A stretch of DNA of 64,000 bases from Occallatibacter riparius (GTDB lineage: Bacteria > Acidobacteriota > Terriglobia > Terriglobales > Acidobacteriaceae): positions 6,014,001-6,078,000 of the forward strand of contig NZ_CP093313.1 in assembly GCF_025264625.1 (NCBI RefSeq). The letters are read 5' to 3'. Of the stretch, positions 26,358 through 33,645 are shown piece by piece; within the stretch, counting starts at the first letter, position 1; each line of letters begins with the position of its first letter. The position numbers were made by a program, and so were the translations under genes. Under the pieces are notes generated by a model. That model had not been told where the DNA came from, searched no databases, and was given only the letters and a program-made list of their open reading frames with translations.

Positions 26358-26489
26358 CCGAGAATGGCGCCGAAGCCGCAGTGGTCCCACCGCAGGTGGC
26401 CAGAGAATGGCGGCGAAGCCGCGGTCAGCCGCACCGCAGGTGCCCAGCCGAGAATGGCGGCGAAGCCGCAGTGGCCCCACCGCAGGTGG
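26358..26489. repeat. Array of three two-hairpin palindromic (REP-like) units
   Basis: Three units of about 43 bases at 26358-26399, 26401-26443 and 26446-26489. Each has a first stem of type GCGGC-GAA-GCCGC and a second of type CCACC-GCA-GGTGG or GCACC-GCA-GGTGC. Pairing partners change together between units. Further copies lie at 27221, 27291 and 27601. Confidence 0.8.
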
Positions 26490-26499
26490 TGTGGAAATC

Positions 26500-26621
26500 T
26501 TGTCAAGGGGTATTTCGAAAAATAGTTTGTAAGTAGATGGAATATCAGTCACATACAAATCGAAAATAATTGCCGATTTACCTTCGCAATCTGAAACAAT
26601 TGAATTAACCAGAAAAACACC
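26500..26621. other. AT-rich non-coding island
   Basis: About 120 bases clearly richer in A and T than the surroundings, lying between the repeat array and a terminator. No open frame with a start signal is seen. It could be the remains of a gene or a small RNA ending at the terminator at 26622. Confidence 0.35.
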
Positions 26622-26654
26622 GCCCGCCGGCGCCAAAACTGGCGGGCTTTTCTT
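26622..26654 (+). terminator. Rho-independent terminator without an obvious gene
   Basis: Seven-pair stem GCCCGCC / GGCGGGC (26622-26628 with 26641-26647) followed by TTTTCTTT. It is well formed, yet there is no recognisable plus-strand gene immediately before it. Confidence 0.55.
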
Positions 26655-26676
26655 TGCCCGAAGCCCATCCGGGTGC

Positions 26677-26701
26677 CCCATCCAAGCTCTGCTTGGGTGG
26701 G
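26677..26701. repeat. Palindromic interspersed repeat, copy B (short form)
   Basis: CCCATCCAAGC-TCT-GCTTGGGTGGG, an 11-pair stem with one T-G wobble. It shares the CCCAxCC / GG(G/T)TGGG ends with the hairpins at 26119 and 26786. Confidence 0.55.
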
Positions 26702-26785
26702 AGGGAACTCCGCGCGCCGGGTGCCCCCGGTTCCTCGCATTTGGGGAACGGGGAGGGATTCTCCACTCACCACCTACTAACCGTC

Positions 26786-26821
26786 CCCATCCTGTCGCCT
26801 TTTTCCTGGCGACAGGTTGGG
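26786..26821. repeat. Palindromic interspersed repeat, copy C
   Basis: CCCATCCTGTCGCC / GGCGACAGGTTGGG with an 8-base loop and the same AAACCACC trailer as copy A. An A-to-C change in one arm of copy A is matched by a T-to-G change in the other arm, so pairing is preserved. Confidence 0.7.
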
Positions 26822-26895
26822 AAACCACCGACCCCATACAGCCCTGCAGTTGGCCGCACCGCAGCTGCCTCAACCACTAAGAAAGGAACCAAACC

Positions 26896-27519
26896 ATGAC
26901 CACTCCAGAACAAGCCGTACAACACTGCCTCGACGCCTACAACAAAGCCTGCGCCGAAGACGATGCCCGCAACGACCACAGTCCTGAATCCCTCGCCCGT
27001 GTCAACCGCGCCTACCGCCGCGCCATGCCCTTCCTCACCCCGGCCACCATCGACGCATTCCTGGCCTGCGTCACCCACGGCCTCGTCCTCGAGATCTTCA
27101 CCACCGCCGAGGCCGCAAAACTCCTCTACGCCACCCAGATCGCCGTAGGCTCCCGCCGCACCGCTCAACAGCAATCCAAAGCACCGCAGCCCCAACCGGT
27201 GCCCACCCCCACCCCCCTAGGCACGAAGGGCGCTGAAGGCGCAGTGGCCCCACCGCAGGTGGCGCAGGTGCCCACCCCCCTCCCCCCAGGCAAGAATGGC
27301 GCCGCAGGCGCAGTGGCCCCACCGCAGGTGGCAAACGACAAGGAGAAAGCCCACGTGCAGGCCATGCTCGAGCAGATCCTCTCTGGCAAAACCATCCCTG
27401 AAGCCCCTCTGGCTCCCTGGAGGAAGGCACCCCCCCCCCCCCCCCCCCACAAAGTCCGGCTTCGCCCTCCCCACAGCCAGCTGACCGCTGACTTGCTGAC
27501 GCGCCGGCCCGCTAACTAG
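26896..27519 (+). CDS. Unknown protein with translated palindromic repeats and a poly-C tract
   Basis: 207 residues; AAGGAACCAAACC before the ATG is a good ribosome site. The first 90 residues (TPEQAVQHCLDAYNKACAED, RAMPFLTPATIDAFLACVTHG) look like a compact helical domain that I do not recognise. The second half is Pro-rich and contains two near-identical segments, GTKGAEGAVAPPQVA and GKNGAAGAVAPPQVA, which are in-frame copies of the palindromic repeat found at 26358-26489. A helical stretch, EKAHVQAMLEQILSGKTIP, follows. Near the C-terminus a run of 19 C residues (27430-27448) encodes polyproline and could slip, giving alternative ends. Probably cytoplasmic. No function proposed. Confidence 0.65.
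   Translation: MTTPEQAVQHCLDAYNKACAEDDARNDHSPESLARVNRAYRRAMPFLTPATIDAFLACVTHGLVLEIFTTAEAAKLLYATQIAVGSRRTAQQQSKAPQPQPVPTPTPLGTKGAEGAVAPPQVAQVPTPLPPGKNGAAGAVAPPQVANDKEKAHVQAMLEQILSGKTIPEAPLAPWRKAPPPPPPHKVRLRPPHSQLTADLLTRRPAN
27221..27332. repeat. Two palindromic repeat units inside a reading frame
   Basis: Units at 27221-27263 and 27291-27332 match the 26358 array. First stems are GCGCT-GAA-GGCGC and GCGCC-GCA-GGCGC; second stems are CCACC-GCA-GGTGG. The two in-frame copies start 69 bases apart and keep the same reading frame. Confidence 0.75.
27430..27448 (+). repeat. C19 homopolymer in a coding region
   Basis: Nineteen consecutive C residues near the 3-prime end of the unknown gene. The annotated frame ends in PHKVRLRPPHSQLTADLL and continues to a stop at 27519. 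Loss or gain of bases would give short alternative C-termini of roughly 12 to 15 residues. Confidence 0.85.
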
Positions 27520-27578
27520 CCAAAGGAGCCCTCTGACCCACCCATCCCTCTGTCGAGCCACCCCACGCCAACGAGCAC

Positions 27579-27736
27579 CACAGGACATCCCTGCTCAAAA
27601 ATGCCCAATGGCGCCGCAGGCGCAGTCAGCCGCACCGCAGGTGCCACAGGATATCCCTGCCCAAAATCCGCCAACTGTCCCTTTGTCCCTGCTTTTCTAC
27701 TGCCTACTCCCTATTCCCTACTCCCTAGTTCCGCCC
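27579..27736. repeat. Mixed short repeats between the unknown gene and the oxidoreductase
   Basis: It contains a direct repeat CACAGGA(C/T)ATCCCTGC (27579 and 27645), one more two-hairpin repeat unit (27601-27646), CTGTCCCTTTGTCCCT (27675-27690) and a CTACTCCCTATTCCCTA run. No gene is seen in the 27520-27738 gap. Confidence 0.6.
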
Positions 27737-27738
27737 TC

Positions 27739-28905
27739 TCAATGGTGATACGACCCGCTCCCCAGCCGCACCGCCTGCCCCGTCCGCGCTGACTGCTTCG
27801 CCGCATCCAGAATCTGCACCACCTTCACATTCGTCTCCAGCGAGCTCAGATCCTCCTTCGGATCAAGCTTCCCCTTCAGCACGCTCGCCAAATAGCTCAG
27901 CGAATCCCGCTCATTCGACGGCAGCCCCGGTGCCTGGTCCCCCCGCTCGCTGCTGTCATGCTCATGCCGCACCCGCAGACCGTTCTGCTCCACGGTTATG
28001 ACGTATCCCTTCGCCCCATACACTTCCATGTCCTTGCGTCCGAACGGCCAGTTCCACGACGCCATAATCACCGCCTGCGCATGCGGATACTTGAGCACCA
28101 CCGTCGCATCGTCATCCACCGCGCGATACACATCAGGCTTGTCGTGATTCAGCACCGCCGTCACCGTCTCCGGCATCTCCCCATGCATCAGCCACGTCGC
28201 CAGGTCCACGCCATAGCATCCAAAGTCGAACAGCGCGCCCGCCCCGTTCTGCGCCGGATCCGTCAGCCAGTTCAGAAACTCCGGAGGCACCCCGATCTCC
28301 TTCGGCCCCTCGTGCCCGTCATGCACCACTAGCTTGCGAAGCGGCCCCAGCTGCCCGCCCTGCAGTTGGTCATACGCGGCGTGGTTCGACGCATACCAGG
28401 TCGTCTCATAATTCGTCAGCACGCGGATATGCGACTTCTTCGCCACATCCTGAATATGCAGCGCGTCCTCATACGACACGGCCAGCGGCTTCTCAACCAT
28501 CACCGACACGCCATACTGCGCCGCTACATCAATCGCCGGCCGATGCTGCGCGATCGACGTATACACCAGCACCGCATCCGGCTTGCGCACTTCGATCATG
28601 TTCGCCTCGCTCTTGAAGAACAGAGACGCGTCAAGGTTGTACTTCTTCTGATACTTCGCAATCAGGTCCGAATCGGCATCCGCAATGCCCACCAGCTGCA
28701 CATCCGGGTGCTGCCCAATCGATCTGAGGAACCCCTCCACGTGCCCATGCTCCAGCCCCACAACAGCCACGCGCAGCGGCTGCGGCGCCCCGCCCGTATA
28801 TGAAGGCAGTTGCGTCCGCGGCGACGGCGCATTGCTTTGAGCAACCAGGGAAACAGCGCCAAGCAAACTCAGCGCAGACACAAATGAGATACGCGCAAAC
28901 AGCAT
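27739..28905 (-). CDS. Exported Gfo/Idh/MocA-family oxidoreductase
   Basis: 388 residues from the ATG at 28905, which has GGAGGA six bases upstream. A Sec-type signal peptide (MLFARISFVSALSLLGAVSLVAQ) is present without a twin-arginine motif. The nucleotide-binding loop is VVGLEHGHVEGF rather than the standard GxGxxG, followed by VGIADAD, the EKP motif in VMVEKPLAVS, and a substrate domain with GALFDFGCYGVDLATWL. The family reduces or oxidises sugars and inositols with NAD(P). Export of a nucleotide-dependent enzyme is unusual unless the cofactor is tightly held. It is a single gene with unrelated neighbours. Confidence 0.84.
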   Translation of the reverse strand: MLFARISFVSALSLLGAVSLVAQSNAPSPRTQLPSYTGGAPQPLRVAVVGLEHGHVEGFLRSIGQHPDVQLVGIADADSDLIAKYQKKYNLDASLFFKSEANMIEVRKPDAVLVYTSIAQHRPAIDVAAQYGVSVMVEKPLAVSYEDALHIQDVAKKSHIRVLTNYETTWYASNHAAYDQLQGGQLGPLRKLVVHDGHEGPKEIGVPPEFLNWLTDPAQNGAGALFDFGCYGVDLATWLMHGEMPETVTAVLNHDKPDVYRAVDDDATVVLKYPHAQAVIMASWNWPFGRKDMEVYGAKGYVITVEQNGLRVRHEHDSSERGDQAPGLPSNERDSLSYLASVLKGKLDPKEDLSSLETNVKVVQILDAAKQSARTGQAVRLGSGSYHH

Positions 28906-29009
28906 GAGCATTCCTCCAGCCAATCGATTCTACCGGCTCCGCGAGAACGAACTTAGAGTCTGATGAAGCAATGAAAGGACGTCGCAGCGGTCATCAACGC
29001 GCATCTGGC

Positions 29010-30920
29010 TTAGAGCACAACTCTCGTGCCGCCGTTATTCCGCGTAACGCGCGCTTGGTCCAGATGCTCCAGCAGCGGAATAGCATGCTTACGTGTCAGC
29101 CCAGTGAACGACTTGAACCGCCCCACATCGAAGCTCTCTCCGCGATGCTTCCGCAGATCCGCATAGAGCTTCGCCAGCGCATCCGGATGCACAAACGCAT
29201 CATCCGCTCCCATGCGAACAAGCCTTTTGGAACGCATGAGAAGAACCATGAGCTCGCGCATCGCTGTCGGCGCAACGCTCATCCGCGACATGACTTCACT
29301 CAACAGCGGCGCAGCAAGCCCCGCATCGGCGTAGATCTTCTCGATCGACTGCATCTGTCGCCGCTTGCTCTCCGGCAATTCGTCCTCTTGCCCGCTGAGC
29401 CGCACCGATTCACCGGACACCATCAACTTGCCCGACGCCGTGAGCCGCTCAACAACCAGCGCAAACACCGCAGTATTGAGCCGCGCTCTCGATCGCAGTT
29501 CCGCCTTCGACAGCGGTCCAGACTCACCTAGCACCCGAAGCACCGCCTGCATCGCGAGATTCAACGACTCCGCCGAGATCCAGCAGGACTCTGCCCCATG
29601 CGCAGCCGCAATCGTTCCAGCGGAAAGCAGCGGGCTGGCGCGTCTCTGCAACGCCTCCGCCGTCAGGCCCGTCTCAACCGTAAGTGCAGAAATCGTGATT
29701 CCATCAAAACCACGCCGTGCGATGCGCAGCCGCAACTGCTCGTCATCATCCGCCGCGCGCAGCAATTTCAGCCACGCCAGCGCAGCCGCTTTGCGCGCGC
29801 CCGCCGGCGCAGACGCATCCAGCACCCGCGCTCCGCCAATTGTCACTTCCGGCGAGCACCGCCGCAGAACAATGCGGTCCCCCGGAACAAGCAGCAGCGG
29901 CTTCATAAGCCGCAGCCTAACGAGCGCATTCGGCCCCGCATCCCTCTGATCGAAGCGCAGCACCTTCGCCAGCGTGTCCGAGGTGAACGCGTGCACCCGC
30001 ACCCGCGCGCCGTGCTTCAACGCAGGCGCGCCGGACAACATCGTGATCTCGACATCAACGTTCATCGCCGGTCCCAGCGTTCCCGGAATACTCAGCGTGT
30101 CCCCGCGAGCCATGTCGGCAACCTGCACTCCGGCCAGATTCAGCGCAACCCGGCATGGCGCGTGCGCCGCGTCAGCATCGCTGCCATGCACCTGCATCCC
30201 GCGCACGCGCAACTGCTTCCCGCCCGGATGCTGCTCGAGAACCTGTCCTGCGCGCAGCACGCCCGAGTGCAAGGTTCCCGTAACAACCGTCCCAAAGCCT
30301 TTGATCGAAAACGACCGGTCGAGTGGAAGTCTCGCAACAAAGTCATCGTTGCGTACCGGAATTTCCCGCACGACCTTCACCAGCGCGCTCTTCAATTCAT
30401 CAATGCCCTCGCGCTTCAACGCGGAAACTGGCACAATGGGCGCACCCTCGAGAAATGTGCCTTCAAGGAAACGCCGCGCGCTCGCGCGGGTCTCCGCCAG
30501 CTTCTCCAACGAAACAGCATCAGCCTTCGTCAGAGCCACAACACCGCGCTGAATGCCCAGAAGGCTGCATATTGCGAGGTGTTCTTCTGTCTGCGCCTTC
30601 ACGCCTTCATCGGCCGCAATCACCAGCATCACGCAGTCGATACCGCCTGTACCGGCCAGCATGTTGCGTATGAATGCATCGTGCCCCGGAACATCGATGA
30701 GGCTCAGATGAAGCGCGCCGCCCTCGCCATTCTCCAGATCCAGGGCGGCAAAACCAAGATCGATCGTTATGCCGCGCTGCTTCTCTTCAGGCAAACGATC
30801 TGTATCGGTCCCGGTAAGAGCATAAACAAGCGCAGTTTTTCCGTGATCGATGTGCCCTGCTGTTCCCACTACGACATAACGTGGCTGCTCGCCAGAAACA
30901 ACGGTGCCAAGGCTCTTCAC
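29010..30920 (-). CDS. selB: Selenocysteine-specific elongation factor SelB
   Basis: 636 residues; GTG start overlapping the selA stop by four bases (GTGA). G-domain motifs: GTAGHIDHGKT (G1), RGITIDLGFA (G2), DVPGHDAF (G3) and TKAD (G4). These are followed by EF-Tu-like domains II and III and a C-terminal winged-helix region that in SelB binds the SECIS hairpin of selenoprotein mRNAs. It delivers Sec-tRNA(Sec) to the ribosome at UGA. The operon with selA, selD and the nearby tRNA-Sec makes the assignment firm. Confidence 0.96.
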   Translation of the reverse strand: MKSLGTVVSGEQPRYVVVGTAGHIDHGKTALVYALTGTDTDRLPEEKQRGITIDLGFAALDLENGEGGALHLSLIDVPGHDAFIRNMLAGTGGIDCVMLVIAADEGVKAQTEEHLAICSLLGIQRGVVALTKADAVSLEKLAETRASARRFLEGTFLEGAPIVPVSALKREGIDELKSALVKVVREIPVRNDDFVARLPLDRSFSIKGFGTVVTGTLHSGVLRAGQVLEQHPGGKQLRVRGMQVHGSDADAAHAPCRVALNLAGVQVADMARGDTLSIPGTLGPAMNVDVEITMLSGAPALKHGARVRVHAFTSDTLAKVLRFDQRDAGPNALVRLRLMKPLLLVPGDRIVLRRCSPEVTIGGARVLDASAPAGARKAAALAWLKLLRAADDDEQLRLRIARRGFDGITISALTVETGLTAEALQRRASPLLSAGTIAAAHGAESCWISAESLNLAMQAVLRVLGESGPLSKAELRSRARLNTAVFALVVERLTASGKLMVSGESVRLSGQEDELPESKRRQMQSIEKIYADAGLAAPLLSEVMSRMSVAPTAMRELMVLLMRSKRLVRMGADDAFVHPDALAKLYADLRKHRGESFDVGRFKSFTGLTRKHAIPLLEHLDQARVTRNNGGTRVVL

Positions 30921-32335
30921 TCCACGGCTCCATCAAGCGTCGCGCGCAGCATCACGACAAGAGCATCATCCGCAGCTGGATCGACGGTCCGCAGATCGAG
31001 CAGCACAGCATCCTCATGAATCCGCCCAATCACCGGCGGCTGAAGATGTCTCAGCTGCGCGGCAAGAGCCTCCGCACTCATCTGGGGAGACTGAAGCATC
31101 ACCGCAAAACTGGCCATCGTAGCTCCCGGAGTCGTGCCTCCACCCACCACACTGTCCGTCGGAACCACCGTCGCGCGAACACTGGCTGTACTCAACGCTG
31201 CAGCCCATTGCCCGCAGCGTGATCGAATCATCTCTGCCGGCATCCTCAGCATGCGTGCCACCGGCACCGAATCCGGTTGCCCTGAGAGATAAGCCAGCAG
31301 CGTGGCTTCCAGCGCGGCAATCGTCAGCTTGTCCACGCGGAACGCGCGATACAGCGGATTCCGCCGCAGCTTCCGAATCACACTTTGCTGCCCAACAACC
31401 ACACCGGCCTGCGGACCGCCCAGCAGTTTGTCTCCGCTTGCGCAAACCAGCGCGGCCCCGCTCTTCACCGCCTCAAGAAAGGACGACTGCCTGCCCAACC
31501 CGTACTCATGCAACGGCAGAATGCAACCCGTTCCCTGGTCCACCATCACCGGCACGCCTGCGTCCGCTCCCAGTTGCACAAGTTCGCGAAGTTCCGCCTG
31601 CTCCGTAAAACCAGTGATTTCAAAATTCGATCGATGCACCCGCAGAATCAGCCGCGTCTCCGGCGTGACCGCGTCTGCATAGTCCTGAATGCGTGTCCGA
31701 TTGGTCGTGCCCACCTCAACCAGCCGCGCTCCCGACTTGCGCAGAATGTCTGGCACACGGAAACCGCCACCAATCTCGACAAGCTCGCCCCGCGACACAA
31801 TCACCTCTCCGCCTTCGGCCAGTGAGTTCAGCGCAAGAAACGTCGCAGCCGCGCAGTTGTTGACCACCAGACCTGCAGATTCCGCCGCATCGCATTCGGC
31901 AATCTGCACCAGGAGTTCTTCCACGCGCGCGCCTCTGTGGCCGCGCTTGCCTGAATCCAGATCGAATTCAAGATTGCAGTATCCTCGCGCCACAGCCGCA
32001 ACGCTTTCAATCGCAGCGTCGCTCAGAGGAGCCCGGCCCAGATTTGTCTGCAAGATCACGCCAGTCGCATTGATCACGGGCTGCAACGCTCGATGCTCAC
32101 GAACGCCGAGGCCCGCAGCCACGCGCCGCGGTAGTCCCTCGATCTCCATCGCCAGTACGCTTTCGGTAACCGAGCCACGCGCGATTTCATTCCGTAACTC
32201 CGCGATCGCCTCGCGTACCGCTTCCAGCACAATAGGCCGCGGATGCCGGCGGAGCAGTTCCTGGCCCGCGGCGCTCGCCAGGAACTCGCCCACCTGCGGC
32301 AATTGCTGATAGAGACTGTTCTTTTCTGCTCGCAC
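30917..32335 (-). CDS. selA: L-seryl-tRNA(Sec) selenium transferase SelA
   Basis: 472 residues from a GTG at 32335, seven bases after the selD stop; longer frames run into selD. Characteristic segments are INATGVILQTNLGRAPLS, LEFDLDSGKRGHR, VVNNCAAATFLALN and CASGDKLLGGPQAGVVVG, whose Lys binds PLP. It converts Ser-tRNA(Sec) to Sec-tRNA(Sec) with selenophosphate from SelD. Full length for the bacterial family and translationally coupled to selB. Confidence 0.96.
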   Translation of the reverse strand: MRAEKNSLYQQLPQVGEFLASAAGQELLRRHPRPIVLEAVREAIAELRNEIARGSVTESVLAMEIEGLPRRVAAGLGVREHRALQPVINATGVILQTNLGRAPLSDAAIESVAAVARGYCNLEFDLDSGKRGHRGARVEELLVQIAECDAAESAGLVVNNCAAATFLALNSLAEGGEVIVSRGELVEIGGGFRVPDILRKSGARLVEVGTTNRTRIQDYADAVTPETRLILRVHRSNFEITGFTEQAELRELVQLGADAGVPVMVDQGTGCILPLHEYGLGRQSSFLEAVKSGAALVCASGDKLLGGPQAGVVVGQQSVIRKLRRNPLYRAFRVDKLTIAALEATLLAYLSGQPDSVPVARMLRMPAEMIRSRCGQWAAALSTASVRATVVPTDSVVGGGTTPGATMASFAVMLQSPQMSAEALAAQLRHLQPPVIGRIHEDAVLLDLRTVDPAADDALVVMLRATLDGAVE

Positions 32336-32342
32336 GTTTCGC

Positions 32343-33431
32343 CTATCGCAGGATAATCTTTGCGTCGCCTTTACGAACCTGACCAATCTCCGCCGCGGCA
32401 TAACCGGCCCGCCGCAACTGCTCAACAAGAGCGGACACATCCCCTTCAGCTACCGCGATCAACAACCCGCCCGACGTCTGCGGATCAAAGAGCAGGGTCC
32501 GCACAACACCATCAATCTTCGCCCCCGCATCGTCCTCCACAATGCACTCTGCAAATTCGCGATTCGCAATCAGCCCCGCCGGAATGCATCCCGCTTCCGC
32601 TGCCTCAACCGCTCCAGGCAGCAACGGTACACGTCCAGTATCAATCACAAGCTGCACACCGCTTCCGATCGCAACTTCGCGCGCATGCCCCATCAATCCG
32701 AATCCTGTCACGTCAGTCATCGCGTGCACCTCGAACGATGCAGCAACCTCTGATGCGGCACGATTCAGCTTCGTCATCGATTCAACGGCAGCATCCACCC
32801 AGGACTCCTGCGTGCGCCCCTGCTTCAACGCCGTGGTGATCACGCCGGTTCCGATCGCCTTCGCAAGCACCAAACGATCTCCCGGCACCGCAGTGCAATT
32901 CTTCTTCACTCGATCCGGATGAATTAGGCCCGTAACCGCGTAACCGAACTTGATCTCTGTGTCACGTACGCTGTGTCCCCCCACCACCACGCAGCGTGCT
33001 TCCTGCATCACGCTCAAGCCGCCGCGCATAATCTCCCCCAGCAGATTCGGATCTTCCTGCTGAGGAAAGCACACAACGGTGAGCGCGGTGAGCGGCTGCC
33101 CGCCCATGGCATACACGTCGCTCAGCGCATTTGTGGCGGCAATCCGGCCAAACGTATGCGGATCATCCACCATGGGCGTGAAGAAGTCTACGGTCTGCAC
33201 CAGGGCCTGCTCATCATTGATCCGATAGATGCCCGCATCATCGGCGGTCGAAAACCCCACCAGCAGATTCTCGTCGTGCTGCTGCGGCAGTCCCGCCAGA
33301 ACCTGGTTCAACACGCCGGGTGCAAGCTTGCTCGCACACCCTCCGGCTTTCACCTGCTGCGTAAGCCGCACGGCCGTGGTTGCAGCTCCTGCGTCAGCTG
33401 TCGTACTGTCGGGATGTGCCGGAAAATTCAT
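32343..33431 (-). CDS. selD: Selenide, water dikinase SelD
   Basis: 362 residues. The N-terminal catalytic segment is KAGGCASKLAPG, with Cys rather than selenocysteine at the active site and the adjacent Lys. GFSTADDAGIY, VDFFTPMVDDP and FGRIAATNALSDVYAMGG are the metal and ATP-binding portions, and ends such as LFDPQTSGGLL match the family. It makes selenophosphate from selenide and ATP. It is the first gene of the selD-selA-selB operon. A candidate promoter was not resolved in the short gap to the divergent tRNA-Sec. Confidence 0.96.
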   Translation of the reverse strand: MNFPAHPDSTTADAGAATTAVRLTQQVKAGGCASKLAPGVLNQVLAGLPQQHDENLLVGFSTADDAGIYRINDEQALVQTVDFFTPMVDDPHTFGRIAATNALSDVYAMGGQPLTALTVVCFPQQEDPNLLGEIMRGGLSVMQEARCVVVGGHSVRDTEIKFGYAVTGLIHPDRVKKNCTAVPGDRLVLAKAIGTGVITTALKQGRTQESWVDAAVESMTKLNRAASEVAASFEVHAMTDVTGFGLMGHAREVAIGSGVQLVIDTGRVPLLPGAVEAAEAGCIPAGLIANREFAECIVEDDAGAKIDGVVRTLLFDPQTSGGLLIAVAEGDVSALVEQLRRAGYAAAEIGQVRKGDAKIILR

Positions 33432-33472
33432 AGATACACTCGACCTGAGAACCTGAATTTCTTGTAATGCGG

Positions 33473-33566
33473 GGAAGCGCCTAGGATCCGGTGATCCTCC
33501 CGGTCTTCAAAACCGGCGGTCGTCCTTTTGGGCAACGGTGTGTTCGACTCACACGCGCTTCCGCCA
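33473..33566 (+). tRNA. selC: tRNA-Sec (anticodon TCA)
   Basis: 94 bases with an 8-pair acceptor stem GGAAGCGC / GCGCTTCC, a long 6-pair D stem AGGATC/GATCCT, anticodon stem CCGGT/ACCGG with loop CTTCAAA (TCA at 33507-33509), a long variable arm, T stem GTGTG/CACAC with TTCGACT loop, discriminator G and encoded CCA. The 8-pair acceptor and 6-pair D stem are hallmarks of bacterial selenocysteine tRNA. It is divergent from selD, about 40 bases away. Confidence 0.96.
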
Positions 33567-33645
33567 ATCCCATTGGGATAATATCAGCGAGTCACCTCAC
33601 GCGGGATCAACCGGTTTGGGGGCACGGATGCCTCGCGGCAGCCGG

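Noticed and set aside
26256..26873. 205-codon minus-strand open frame
   Set aside because: Most of it translates the palindromic repeats and hairpins; no start signal and no family features.
29598..31019. 473-codon plus-strand open frame
   Set aside because: Antisense to selB and the end of selA; composition is dominated by Arg, Gln and His as expected for a shadow frame.
33567..33645. Selenoprotein or SECIS element next to tRNA-Sec
   Set aside because: The short gap has no in-frame UGA-containing gene. The neighbouring fusion gene has an ordinary stop.
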